From NCBI GenBank assembly GCA_050010115.1, contig JBEKLQ010000106.1, positions 1 through 14,479 of the forward strand: 14,479 nucleotides of DNA, in the 5' to 3' direction. The stretch comes from JAKACA01 sp050010115 (GTDB taxonomy: Bacteria > Actinomycetota > Acidimicrobiia > Acidimicrobiales > Bog-793). Below the pieces are notes generated by a model. It was not told the DNA's origin and ran no database searches. It saw only the letters and a list, made by a program, of their open reading frames with translations. This document shows, in pieces, positions 1 to 6,344 of this stretch. The position numbers and the translations under genes were made by a program. Within the stretch, counting starts at the first letter, position 1. Each line of letters starts with the position of its first letter.

Positions 1-120
1 TTGCTCGGTTGCTCGGTTGCTCGGTTGCTCGGTTGCTCGGTTGCTCGGTTGCTCGGTTGCTCGGTTGCTCGGTTGCTCGGTTGCTCGGTTGCTCGGTTGC
101 TCGGTCATTCGGTCATTCGG
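1..120. repeat. 8-bp tandem repeat array (unit TTGCTCGG)
   Basis: Thirteen perfect head-to-tail copies of TTGCTCGG fill 1-104. Two diverged copies, TCATTCGG, follow at 105-120. The array runs off the left edge, so its full length is unknown. It ends 22 bp beyond the stop codon of the minus-strand PPOX gene, so it sits at that gene's 3' end. There are no spacers between units, so it is not a CRISPR. Because 8 is not a multiple of 3, all three plus-strand frames read the same octapeptide LLGCSVAR, and the open frames here are a by-product of the repeat. Confidence 0.97.
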
Positions 121-142
121 TCGTGTCGCGCGAGGTGCGTGG

Positions 143-544
143 TTACTCAGGTTGCATGGCGATCTGCTCGGGGCGGATGCGGACCTTGACGCGCTGCTGG
201 CCTTCCCGGCGGTCACCAAACTTCTCGACTCCGAGGTACTTGTTGGCGAGGAAGTCGATGTGCTCGTCCGCACCATCGTGGGTCATCTCGATCACTGCGC
301 CTCTTAGTGCCAATACCCGATACGGATCCTTCGGATCGACGACGGACACAGCGACATTCGGGTTCGAGCGAAGGTTCCGCGTTTTCACCCTCCGTTCGGC
401 CGTGTTGAACACGACATCGTCACCCTCGACATCGACCCACACCGGACTGATGCTGGGACGGCCCTTCGCATCGATCGTGGCGATATGTGCGAGCACGGGC
501 TCACGCAGCAACTGCTTCGCGCTCTCGGTGAGTACCTGCGACAC
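143..544 (-). CDS. PPOX-class F420/FMN-dependent enzyme
   Basis: This 133-residue protein has the split beta-barrel flavin-binding fold of the pyridoxamine-5'-phosphate oxidase-like superfamily, at the usual length for single-domain actinobacterial members. Residues 14-38 carry the opening strands (REPVLAHIATIDAKGRPSISP, then VWVDVEGD). Residues 53-69 hold the cofactor-phosphate segment KTRNLRSNPNVAVSVVD. The family binds F420 or FMN and reduces or oxidises small substrates in the cytosol; the substrate cannot be read from the sequence. The GTG start at 542-544 is chosen because a strong Shine-Dalgarno lies six bases upstream (551-558 on the complement). The gene is divergent from dxs. Which cofactor is used is uncertain; F420 is likely if the host is an actinobacterium. 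Confidence 0.9.
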   Translation of the reverse strand: MSQVLTESAKQLLREPVLAHIATIDAKGRPSISPVWVDVEGDDVVFNTAERRVKTRNLRSNPNVAVSVVDPKDPYRVLALRGAVIEMTHDGADEHIDFLANKYLGVEKFGDRREGQQRVKVRIRPEQIAMQPE

Positions 545-760
545 TGCAGTACCTCCTCGTAACCCAGGTCCGACACGCTACCGCCGCGCGGCGCTCGGGG
601 CACGGTCCGCCGGCCCTTGCCGACCGTGATATGGCCAGCGCCGCCCGGGTTCGCCCGAGCCGGGCTGGGGCCTCGCGCAGCTGGCCCACGCTCCACCCTC
701 TCTCCCGGGTAGCCTCGTGGTCGTACCTCACCGCGTTGGTGGGTTTCACCTCTCGACATC
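545..760. other. divergent intergenic region PPOX/dxs
   Basis: This 216-bp gap must hold promoters for both flanking genes. I see no convincing -35/-10 pair. It contains an inverted repeat, CACGGTC at 601-607 and GACCGTG at 622-628, with a 14-nt loop; this could be an operator or a leader hairpin. There is no tRNA or other recognisable RNA. The dxs start lacks a clear Shine-Dalgarno. Confidence 0.4.
551..558 (-). promoter_or_regulatory. Shine-Dalgarno of the PPOX gene
   Basis: The complement reads GAGGAGGT, six bases before the GTG at 544. This fixes the start of the PPOX gene on a non-ATG codon. Confidence 0.8.
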
Positions 761-2779
761 ATGATCCTCGACCGCATCCATTCCCCCAGCGACGTGAAAG
801 CGCTCTCACACCGAGAGTGCGAGATCCTGTCGGCGGAGATCCGTGACTTCCTCGTGGATGCCGTGTCGCGGACCGGTGGGCATCTGGGTTCGAACCTGGG
901 CATCGTCGAGCTCACCATCGCTTTGCACCGAGTGTTCGACTCCCCCCGAGACTTCCTGTTGTTCGACACCGGCCATCAGGCCTACGTGCACAAGCTGCTG
1001 ACGGGCAGGCAGGCGGGTTTCGCGCGGTTGAAGCAAGAGGGTGGGCTCTCGGGCTACCCCAACCGCAAGGAGTCAGTCCACGACCGCGTCGAGAACTCGC
1101 ATGCTTCCACGGCGCTCTCGTACGCCCACGGCATCGCGTCCGCGCTTCGCCTCGAGGGCCGAGACGACCCTGCGACAGGCGGGCGCCGGGTCGTCGCCAT
1201 CGTGGGTGACGGCGCCCTCACGGGAGGCATGGCCTATGAGGCGCTCAACAACCTCGGTCACTCGGCGGCTCGGGTCCTCATCGTGCTGAACGACAACGGC
1301 CGCAGCTACGCGCCGACGATCTCGAAACTCTCCGGTTCGCTCACCCAACTCCGCCTCGACCCCCGATACGTGCAGCTGCGGGAGCGGATCCGCCACGGGC
1401 TCCGTGACCTCCCCCCGACGGTGGGCTCGGTCGCGTACACATCGATCCACGGGCTCACCTCTGCGCTTCGGGAGGTCGTGGAACCCCATGTGTTCTTCGA
1501 GGCCCTCGGCGTCCGCTACACCGGACCGCTGGATGGTCATGACATCCCGGCGATGGAGCGGGCACTGCGCCGGGCGGCCGAGTGGCATGGACCGATCGTG
1601 CTGCACGTCCTCACGAAGAAGGGCAAGGGGTACGGTCCGGCCGAGAACGACGAGATCGCCAAGCTGCACGACCTGAAGGTGTCGACTCCGACGCCGTACA
1701 GCCCGGGCACCGCCACCTACTCCGGTGCAGGTGGCCCGGGCACCGGTCCAGCGCAGGGCACGGTGTCCCTCCCACGAGTCGGCGCCCCGACCGACGACCC
1801 GGGTGGCTTGCCACCTCCCGCCCAGATCGGGGACAGCTACACCGAAGCGTTCTCGAAGGCCCTCATCCACGCGGCCGAGGCCGATGACCGGCTCGTAGCC
1901 ATCACGGCAGCCATGCCGGGGCCGACGGGGTTGTTGAGCTTCGAGGATCATTTCCCGGAACGGTTCTTCGACGTGGGCATCGCAGAGCAGCACGCGCTCA
2001 CCGCCGCCGCCGGCATGGCGATGGCAGGGCTTCACCCCGTCGTCGCTATCTACTCGACGTTCCTCGCACGAGCCGTAGATCAGTGGAACCTCGACGTCGG
2101 CCTCCACCAGCTGCCGGTCGTCATCGTGGCCGACCGAGCGGGCGTGACGGGTGACGATGGCCCGAGCCACCATGGGCTGTACGACCTGGTCCAGGCGTTG
2201 CAGGTGTCGGGGTGCGCGATCTTTGCCCCGTCGGAGCCGGCCGAGATCGGCCCGGCCCTGATGTCGGCGCTCGACACTCGCGGTCCTGCCCTCGTGCGTT
2301 ACCCGAAGACCCTCGCTCCGGGGCCGCTCGCCCCGCCGGGGTCGGGATTTGAGGCCCGGGTGCTCAGAGAAGGTGACGGCAGAGTCCTGCTCGTGGGCAT
2401 CGGAAAGCTCGCTCGGGCCTGCGCTGAGGCGGGCGCCATCCTGGCTGTCGACGGGGTCGACGCGACCGTGTACGACCCACGCGTCATCCGGCCGGCCGAC
2501 CCGGCGCTGGTCGAGCAGATGGCCGCAGCTCGTCTCGTCGTCACTGCCGAAGACGGGCTGGCTCACGGCGGTGCCGGTGCGTACCTGCTTTCCCAGGTCG
2601 AGCTCGCCTGCTCGAGCCGGTCCGAGATCGGGCCACACTCGGTCGTCCTCGGTGTCCCGACGACCTATCTGGCGCACGCCAAACCGGACGCGATCCTCTC
2701 CCGGCTAGGCCTCGATGGCCCGGGTATCGCGGCGTCCGTTCGGGCGGCTATGCAGCGGTTCTCCATCGCCGACACCTGA
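761..2779 (+). CDS. dxs: 1-deoxy-D-xylulose-5-phosphate synthase
   Basis: The enzyme condenses pyruvate and glyceraldehyde-3-phosphate, using thiamine diphosphate (TPP), to give DXP. This is the first step of the MEP isoprenoid pathway. The 672-residue protein has the full set of landmarks. These are SRTGGHLGSNLG with His41, DTGHQAYVHKLLTGR at 69-83, and the TPP/Mg motif GDGALTGGMAYEALNN at 149-164 followed by LNDNGRSYAP at 176-185. The second half has DVGIAEQHA at 404-412 with the TPP-activating Glu409, and DRAGVTGDDGPSHHG at 458-472 with His470. Residues about 307-355, joining the two halves, form a long Gly/Pro/Thr-rich linker, which makes the protein somewhat longer than the typical 620-640. 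ATG 761 is the first start available in the frame and matches actinobacterial DXS N-termini, although no good Shine-Dalgarno precedes it. It has no co-oriented neighbours. Confidence 0.97.
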   Translation: MILDRIHSPSDVKALSHRECEILSAEIRDFLVDAVSRTGGHLGSNLGIVELTIALHRVFDSPRDFLLFDTGHQAYVHKLLTGRQAGFARLKQEGGLSGYPNRKESVHDRVENSHASTALSYAHGIASALRLEGRDDPATGGRRVVAIVGDGALTGGMAYEALNNLGHSAARVLIVLNDNGRSYAPTISKLSGSLTQLRLDPRYVQLRERIRHGLRDLPPTVGSVAYTSIHGLTSALREVVEPHVFFEALGVRYTGPLDGHDIPAMERALRRAAEWHGPIVLHVLTKKGKGYGPAENDEIAKLHDLKVSTPTPYSPGTATYSGAGGPGTGPAQGTVSLPRVGAPTDDPGGLPPPAQIGDSYTEAFSKALIHAAEADDRLVAITAAMPGPTGLLSFEDHFPERFFDVGIAEQHALTAAAGMAMAGLHPVVAIYSTFLARAVDQWNLDVGLHQLPVVIVADRAGVTGDDGPSHHGLYDLVQALQVSGCAIFAPSEPAEIGPALMSALDTRGPALVRYPKTLAPGPLAPPGSGFEARVLREGDGRVLLVGIGKLARACAEAGAILAVDGVDATVYDPRVIRPADPALVEQMAAARLVVTAEDGLAHGGAGAYLLSQVELACSSRSEIGPHSVVLGVPTTYLAHAKPDAILSRLGLDGPGIAASVRAAMQRFSIADT

Positions 2780-2944
2780 CCTGCCGGTCGCGTGCCTTGA
2801 AACGCGGGCTGCACGACTGCCCCGCCAGGTCGCCGGCGACCCCCATCGCCACGTTGCTCGGTACGCCTCGACGAGAACGGATCCCACGCGGTGGCGATCG
2901 ACTTGGCGACCTTGCAAGGGGTCCTCGCCGTGACCACCGACGGG
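2780..2944. other. dxs 3' flank, no gene seen
   Basis: The DNA between the dxs stop and the tetranucleotide array contains no supportable gene, RNA or clear terminator. It is ordinary GC-rich sequence with one isolated TTGCTCGG, the unit of the array at 1-104. Confidence 0.4.
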
Positions 2945-2992
2945 GCCAGCTAGCCAGCTAGCTAGCCAGCCAGCCAGCCAGCCAGCTAGCGA
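2945..2992. repeat. tetranucleotide array (GCCA/GCTA)
   Basis: Twelve 4-bp units run without interruption: GCCA, GCTA, GCCA, GCTA, GCTA, five GCCA, GCTA and GCGA. The mixture creates four GCTAGC hexamers, which contain the usually rare bacterial tetramer CTAG. The array lies between the convergent dxs and SRAP genes and ends 14 bp from the SRAP stop codon. It has no spacers and no coding potential. Confidence 0.93.
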
Positions 2993-3006
2993 GCGCCCGG
3001 AGCCCC

Positions 3007-3897
3007 TCAGCCGCGGAGATCGAACAGCGTCTGGGCTCGTTCCGAGGACTCCTCGGACTCGACGGCCAGTGGCTCCACCAGCCGCGGGTCGTCGAGCCGC
3101 GAGTTGTTCACGTCGGTCCCCACTCGGAAGGCAGTGAGGTAGCCCTCCGGCGGGGGCGAGAGCAACCGAGCAAGCTCGACGGGATCCAGCGGGGCGGGCT
3201 CCAACCAGGTTGCCCAGTCGTCGGGTTGCAGCACGGCGGGCATCCGGTCGTGGATGGATGCGACCACATCGTTCGCTGACGTGGTGATGATCGAGCACGA
3301 CAGCAGCCAGTCCTCGTGCCATCCGTCGGCCTCGTCCCGGTCGTGTGCCGCTCCGCCGGCAGGTCCGGGAGGGCGCCAGGCTTCCCATAGCCCGGCGAAG
3401 ACGAGCAAGCCCCCGTCCGCCGGGCGGAAGCACCAGGGCAGGCGGGCCATGCCCTTCGCCGGGACCGGCGCGTTCGCCGTTGCCGAGCCTCCGCTGGCCG
3501 AGCGCGGCACCTTCTGCCACTCGTAGAAAGCATCGGCCGGGACGAGGCAGCGTCGCTTGGCGAGGGCCGACCGGAAGGCGGGGCGCTCGGCGAGGGTCTC
3601 GGCACGGGCGTTGAACGAGCTATAGCTGACCTCGGGATCCTTGGCCCACGGGGGCACGAGGCCCCAGTGGTAGACGGTGAGCCGGCGGCGGAAGGTCGGG
3701 TCTGTGGCCAGACCGTCGACCCCAGGTTCCTCGGGCTCGGAGCGCCTGACTCGGCGGTCCGCCACCGCCAGCACACCCGTCTGCGGCGAGATGTTGAAGC
3801 GCGGCTGGAGCAGCTCCTCGGGGACCTCGATGTCGTCCACGTCGAGGATCTCGGCGATGTCCTCGATCGGCCGGCTGGCAACGAAACGACCGCACAT
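3007..3897 (-). CDS. SRAP-domain protein (YedK/HMCES family)
   Basis: SRAP proteins form a covalent thiazolidine crosslink with abasic sites in single-stranded DNA through the N-terminal cysteine, shielding the lesion at replication forks. Annotations often say 'SOS response-associated peptidase'. The catalytic set is complete: Cys2 in MCGRF, the PRFNISPQT strand at 32-40, Asn97 and Arg99 in FNARAE, Glu126 in FYEW, and His217 in SIHDRMP. The ATG at 3895-3897 is chosen because Cys2 must become the N-terminus after Met removal. A longer TTG frame from 3918 would bury it behind seven residues. At 296 residues it is longer than E. coli YedK (about 220). Extra loops lie at about 129-153 and 173-194, and there is an acidic C-terminal tail. 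GGTAGG on the complement is a weak ribosome site. No SOS box is obvious. Confidence 0.95.
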   Translation of the reverse strand: MCGRFVASRPIEDIAEILDVDDIEVPEELLQPRFNISPQTGVLAVADRRVRRSEPEEPGVDGLATDPTFRRRLTVYHWGLVPPWAKDPEVSYSSFNARAETLAERPAFRSALAKRRCLVPADAFYEWQKVPRSASGGSATANAPVPAKGMARLPWCFRPADGGLLVFAGLWEAWRPPGPAGGAAHDRDEADGWHEDWLLSCSIITTSANDVVASIHDRMPAVLQPDDWATWLEPAPLDPVELARLLSPPPEGYLTAFRVGTDVNNSRLDDPRLVEPLAVESEESSERAQTLFDLRG

Positions 3898-3898
3898 C

Positions 3899-3909
3899 GG
3901 TTGCGAACC
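3899..3909. promoter_or_regulatory. short dyad before the SRAP start
   Basis: GGTTGCGAACC is a perfect 4+3+4 palindrome directly upstream of the SRAP ATG. It could be an operator half-site or chance. It does not match the actinobacterial LexA box, which has GAAC and GTTC around a 4-bp centre in that order. Confidence 0.2.
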
Positions 3910-3924
3910 TACCGCCAATCACAG

Positions 3925-3968
3925 CCGCGCCGCGTTGGTGTCGCTGGGCCAGCACTTTCGCGGCGCGG
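3925..3968. terminator. 10-bp GC inverted repeat between the kinase and SRAP genes
   Basis: CCGCGCCGCG (3925-3934) and CGCGGCGCGG (3959-3968) are perfect inverted copies around a 24-nt loop. They lie downstream of the minus-strand kinase and upstream of SRAP. No T-run follows in the minus direction, so it may be a factor-assisted terminator, a leader structure of SRAP or an operator. Confidence 0.4.
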
Positions 3969-3974
3969 GTCGGG

Positions 3975-4007
3975 CCGCCGCAGCCGCCGCAGCTGCCGCA
4001 GCCGCCG
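3975..4007. repeat. 9-bp imperfect tandem repeat (CCGCCGCAG)
   Basis: Two perfect copies (3975-3983 and 3984-3992) are followed by a one-mismatch copy, CTGCCGCAG, and a six-base partial copy. The run begins about 8 bp beyond the stop codon of the kinase gene, which ends at 4015 on the minus strand. Confidence 0.75.
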
Positions 4008-4014
4008 GCCGCGG

Positions 4015-5169
4015 CTACGCCTCGAAACCCTCCCAGTACCTTCCCATCATCATCTGCTCGAGGGTCGCCCGGTGCAGGATCAGGTCGTTGGGATCGGCGG
4101 GCGTTTCCGCCTGGCCGAAGGCGATCTGCCGGCGCGCCACGCGGAACATGATGATCCCGTGGCGGAGGGCGGCATAGAAGAGGTAGAAGCGCAGATCCGT
4201 CACCACCGCGCCGCTCGCCGCCTCGTAGGTCGCGACCGAATCGTCAAGCCGCATGAAGTGCCGCATGGGCTCGATCTCGAGGGCAACGGCGATGTCGTCG
4301 AACCACCGGTGCAGGTAGATCATCCAGCAGAGATCGACCTCACGGGGCGCGAGGCCCACCATCTCCCAATCGAGCAACGCCACTGGGGCGAAGTCCCGGA
4401 ACACCATATTGCCGATCCGGGCGTCACCCCAGCTGAGCACCGCATCGCCGGCGCTGTTCTTCGGCCAGTGCCCCTCCAGCCACGAGAAGCCCTCCTCGAT
4501 CACCGACGATCTCACCCCATCAGCGGCACACCACTCGTAGTAGGCCCGCTGCTCGGCCACGTGACGCTCGAGCGCCGTGGTGCCCTCGCGGTCGAACGCC
4601 AGGCGCTCGGAGAGCTCGGCTGGGATGTTCACTCGATGGACCGCCGCCAAGGCTTCGAGCGCCGCGTCCTGCAGGCGGCGCTGGTCGGCGCGGTCGGCCT
4701 CTGAGAGCCACGAGCCAAACGGGTAGGGAAGGATGTCAGCGGGGATCTCGCCGTCGATCCGGTCCATGACGAAGAACGGCACTCCGAGCGGGCCGGGATC
4801 GAGCTCCAACCGGTACACTCCGGGCACCGGCACGTCGCTGTGGCGGGAGAGGTGGTCGATGACGAGGAATTGCTTCTCCAGGTCGTAGCTCGGGAAGACC
4901 GGCACCGCCGAGGCGTCCGGAGCGAGGCGGGCGACGAGGCGCCCGGGCATGCCAGCTTCGCGATCGGGCGAGATGGGCTCGATCTCGAGGAGCACCGTCA
5001 AGCTCGACACGCCCGTGTGCCCCGGGATGTCGAGCGAGGTGATCCGGGCGGCCAACTCGTTCGCCGCCAGCCAGGCCTCGAGCGACGCCCGCAGCTCCTC
5101 CGGATCGCGGTTGGAAGTCTGGAGACCGTGCTGGGTGGCAGTGCCGGCCTCGTTGCTCGGCTCGCTCAT
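4015..5169 (-). CDS. APH-fold phosphotransferase (kinase), LvaA/ACAD10-11-type candidate
   Basis: This 384-residue protein has the aminoglycoside phosphotransferase/choline kinase-like fold. Visible landmarks are a nucleotide-loop region DIPGHTGVSSLTVLLEI (48-64), the LVARLAP strand (78-84) with Arg where many kinases have Lys, and Glu98 in the next helix. The hinge is FFVMDRIDGEIP (132-143). The catalytic loop is SWGDARIGN (246-254) with Asp249 and Asn254, and LLDWEMVG (265-272) carries metal ligand Asp267. The catalytic loop has Trp where antibiotic kinases have His; as I recall, Trp is common in the branch that occurs with acyl-CoA enzymes. The ATG at 5167-5169 overlaps the upstream stop by 4 bp (ATGA), so translation is probably coupled. 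Relatives include LvaA, which phosphorylates 4-hydroxyvaleryl-CoA, and the kinase domains of ACAD10/11. The substrate is unproven, and antibiotic resistance is unlikely from context. Confidence 0.9.
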   Translation of the reverse strand: MSEPSNEAGTATQHGLQTSNRDPEELRASLEAWLAANELAARITSLDIPGHTGVSSLTVLLEIEPISPDREAGMPGRLVARLAPDASAVPVFPSYDLEKQFLVIDHLSRHSDVPVPGVYRLELDPGPLGVPFFVMDRIDGEIPADILPYPFGSWLSEADRADQRRLQDAALEALAAVHRVNIPAELSERLAFDREGTTALERHVAEQRAYYEWCAADGVRSSVIEEGFSWLEGHWPKNSAGDAVLSWGDARIGNMVFRDFAPVALLDWEMVGLAPREVDLCWMIYLHRWFDDIAVALEIEPMRHFMRLDDSVATYEAASGAVVTDLRFYLFYAALRHGIIMFRVARRQIAFGQAETPADPNDLILHRATLEQMMMGRYWEGFEA

Positions 5170-6281
5170 GGAGCGGCACTCTCCCATTCCTCGAAACCGC
5201 TCGGGGCGTGACGCCCGAATGTCGCGTGCTCGAACAGGCCGTACCCCGTCTGCCCCGCGCACGTGGCCCGCGCCACATGGTCGATCACGCCGAACGCAAG
5301 CTGGCCGGCGAGCGCTGGATCGTCCAGGTCGGCGTCCACCCGCACGGCCGAGTCCTTGCCCCGCCACCAGCCGTGGCGCCAGCCGGGATCGCCGTTGTAG
5401 CCGGGGCCGGCGTTGAGCAGCACGTGGCCGAGGGCCTCGATCTCCACGACCACGGGAGCGCCGCGCTTGGTCATCGTGATCGTCGCCCCCGTCGGCATCC
5501 TGGTCCCGGACCGGTAGTGCACGTCGATGTCCGCCCATCCGAGCTGCTCCGGTGGCCGGCCGCTCTCGGCGGGCCAGACGCGCACGGCCTCAGCGGTGGT
5601 GCGGGTGCCGTCACCGTCCTCCTCCGCGATGACGACGATCGCGTACTCCTCGAAGCGCAGCGGCACGTACGTCCACCAGAACCCGAACCCCTCAATCGGC
5701 TCGGTGGCGCCTCGGCCAGCCGGCTCGTTCTCACCGACAGGACGGATACCCCAGGACCGGTCGCGCGTGCCGGTGGAGGAGTCACCTGCGAGCGCGATGT
5801 CCTCACCGTCGAGGTGGACCGTGCCTTCACACGTGCCGACCTGGGCGAACCGGGCTCCCTCGAGGATCACGCGACCCTGCTGGCGGATGACGTGCAGCGG
5901 TTCGTCGATGGCCGGGAACGAGCCGGTCCATGTGAGGTCGAGCCCGATGCGATGCTCGTCCGGCTCGCAGACGAGGCGCAGCTTGCGTAGCGGCTCAACC
6001 ACCTCGATGCGGAACGGGCCGACCTGTTGCGAGAGACGATCCTCCGCGAGTGAGCCCGACAGCTGCAATGTGGACTGCCGACCGGAGCGCATGATCGTGA
6101 TGAACCCGTCCGTGACGCCGAGGTTCGGGTAGGTGCCGAGCCCGCAGATGACGAAGAGCTCACCGGTGCGGTCGTGGGCGTTCAAGTAGCAGCGGTCGTA
6201 GGCGTTGCGGTCGCTCGTGGCGACGTAGGCCATCGACAGAGGTACCTGGTGGACGGGGAACTCGTCCAATGGAACTGGCAT
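5166..6281 (-). CDS. CrtC/AttH-like lipocalin-fold protein (DUF7064/DUF7065-type)
   Basis: This 371-residue protein is rich in beta-strands and has no signal peptide or membrane segment. From recalled family features it resembles actinobacterial DUF7064/DUF7065 proteins, distant relatives of hydroxyneurosporene synthase (CrtC) and AttH, which are double lipocalin-like barrels. The signature stretches are GTRDRSWGIRPV (171-182), GFGFWWTYVPLRFEEY (198-213) and the C-terminal GYGLFEHATFGRHAPSGF (346-363). Such barrels bind or hydrate hydrophobic isoprenoid or lipid molecules, but no activity is established for this branch that I know of. ATG 6281 is chosen over an earlier frame start at 6335 because GGGGTGGAGG lies four bases upstream and because 6335 would run into the divergent ligase promoter. 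Its stop overlaps the kinase start (ATGA), so the two proteins are probably made together. Confidence 0.8.
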   Translation of the reverse strand: MPVPLDEFPVHQVPLSMAYVATSDRNAYDRCYLNAHDRTGELFVICGLGTYPNLGVTDGFITIMRSGRQSTLQLSGSLAEDRLSQQVGPFRIEVVEPLRKLRLVCEPDEHRIGLDLTWTGSFPAIDEPLHVIRQQGRVILEGARFAQVGTCEGTVHLDGEDIALAGDSSTGTRDRSWGIRPVGENEPAGRGATEPIEGFGFWWTYVPLRFEEYAIVVIAEEDGDGTRTTAEAVRVWPAESGRPPEQLGWADIDVHYRSGTRMPTGATITMTKRGAPVVVEIEALGHVLLNAGPGYNGDPGWRHGWWRGKDSAVRVDADLDDPALAGQLAFGVIDHVARATCAGQTGYGLFEHATFGRHAPSGFEEWESAAP

Positions 6282-6344
6282 ACAGCCTCCACCCCTATCG
6301 CAGTCGTGCCCATCCTTCCATGTGCTTGCCGCCAAAACGAGAAC
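6282..6344. promoter_or_regulatory. 63-bp divergent promoter region
   Basis: This short gap separates the minus-strand barrel/kinase pair from the plus-strand ligase/oxygenase pair and must contain both promoters. I do not see a confident -35/-10 pair or a strong palindrome. The small distance suggests that a single regulator could control both directions; no regulator gene is in the window. Confidence 0.6.
6286..6295 (-). promoter_or_regulatory. Shine-Dalgarno of the barrel protein
   Basis: The complement reads GGGGTGGAGG, four bases before ATG 6281. It decides the start against the upstream in-frame ATG at 6335. Confidence 0.7.

Noticed and set aside
1..629. Open frames on the plus strand beginning with repeated LLGCSVAR peptides
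   Set aside because: They arise because an 8-bp repeat reads the same octapeptide in every frame, and the rest lies antisense to the PPOX gene.
545..760. A tRNA or riboswitch upstream of dxs
   Set aside because: The GGTTCG-like piece lacks matching cloverleaf arms, and no thiamine-riboswitch core could be recognised.
1073..2677. 534-codon minus-strand frame
   Set aside because: It is fully antisense to dxs, which is unmistakable, and its translation is arginine-rich with no domain.
3899..3909. LexA/SOS box before SRAP
   Set aside because: The dyad GGTTGCGAACC lacks the GAAC-N4-GTTC order expected for the actinobacterial box.
3667..4704. 345-codon plus-strand frame
   Set aside because: It lies antisense to SRAP and the kinase gene, both of which have clear catalytic motifs; its translation resembles no family and it is a high-GC shadow.
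4015..5169. Antibiotic-resistance kinase
   Set aside because: The fold matches, but the SWGD catalytic loop and the acyl-CoA context point away from aminoglycosides or macrolides.
5170..5538. 123-residue N-terminal extension of the kinase
   Set aside because: It is out of frame with, but overlaps, the barrel-protein gene, and the ATGA junction gives the natural start at 5169.
6174..6344. 57-residue N-terminal extension of the acyl-CoA ligase
   Set aside because: It overlaps the divergent barrel-protein start and promoter, and FadD19 homologues begin near MFYLPP.
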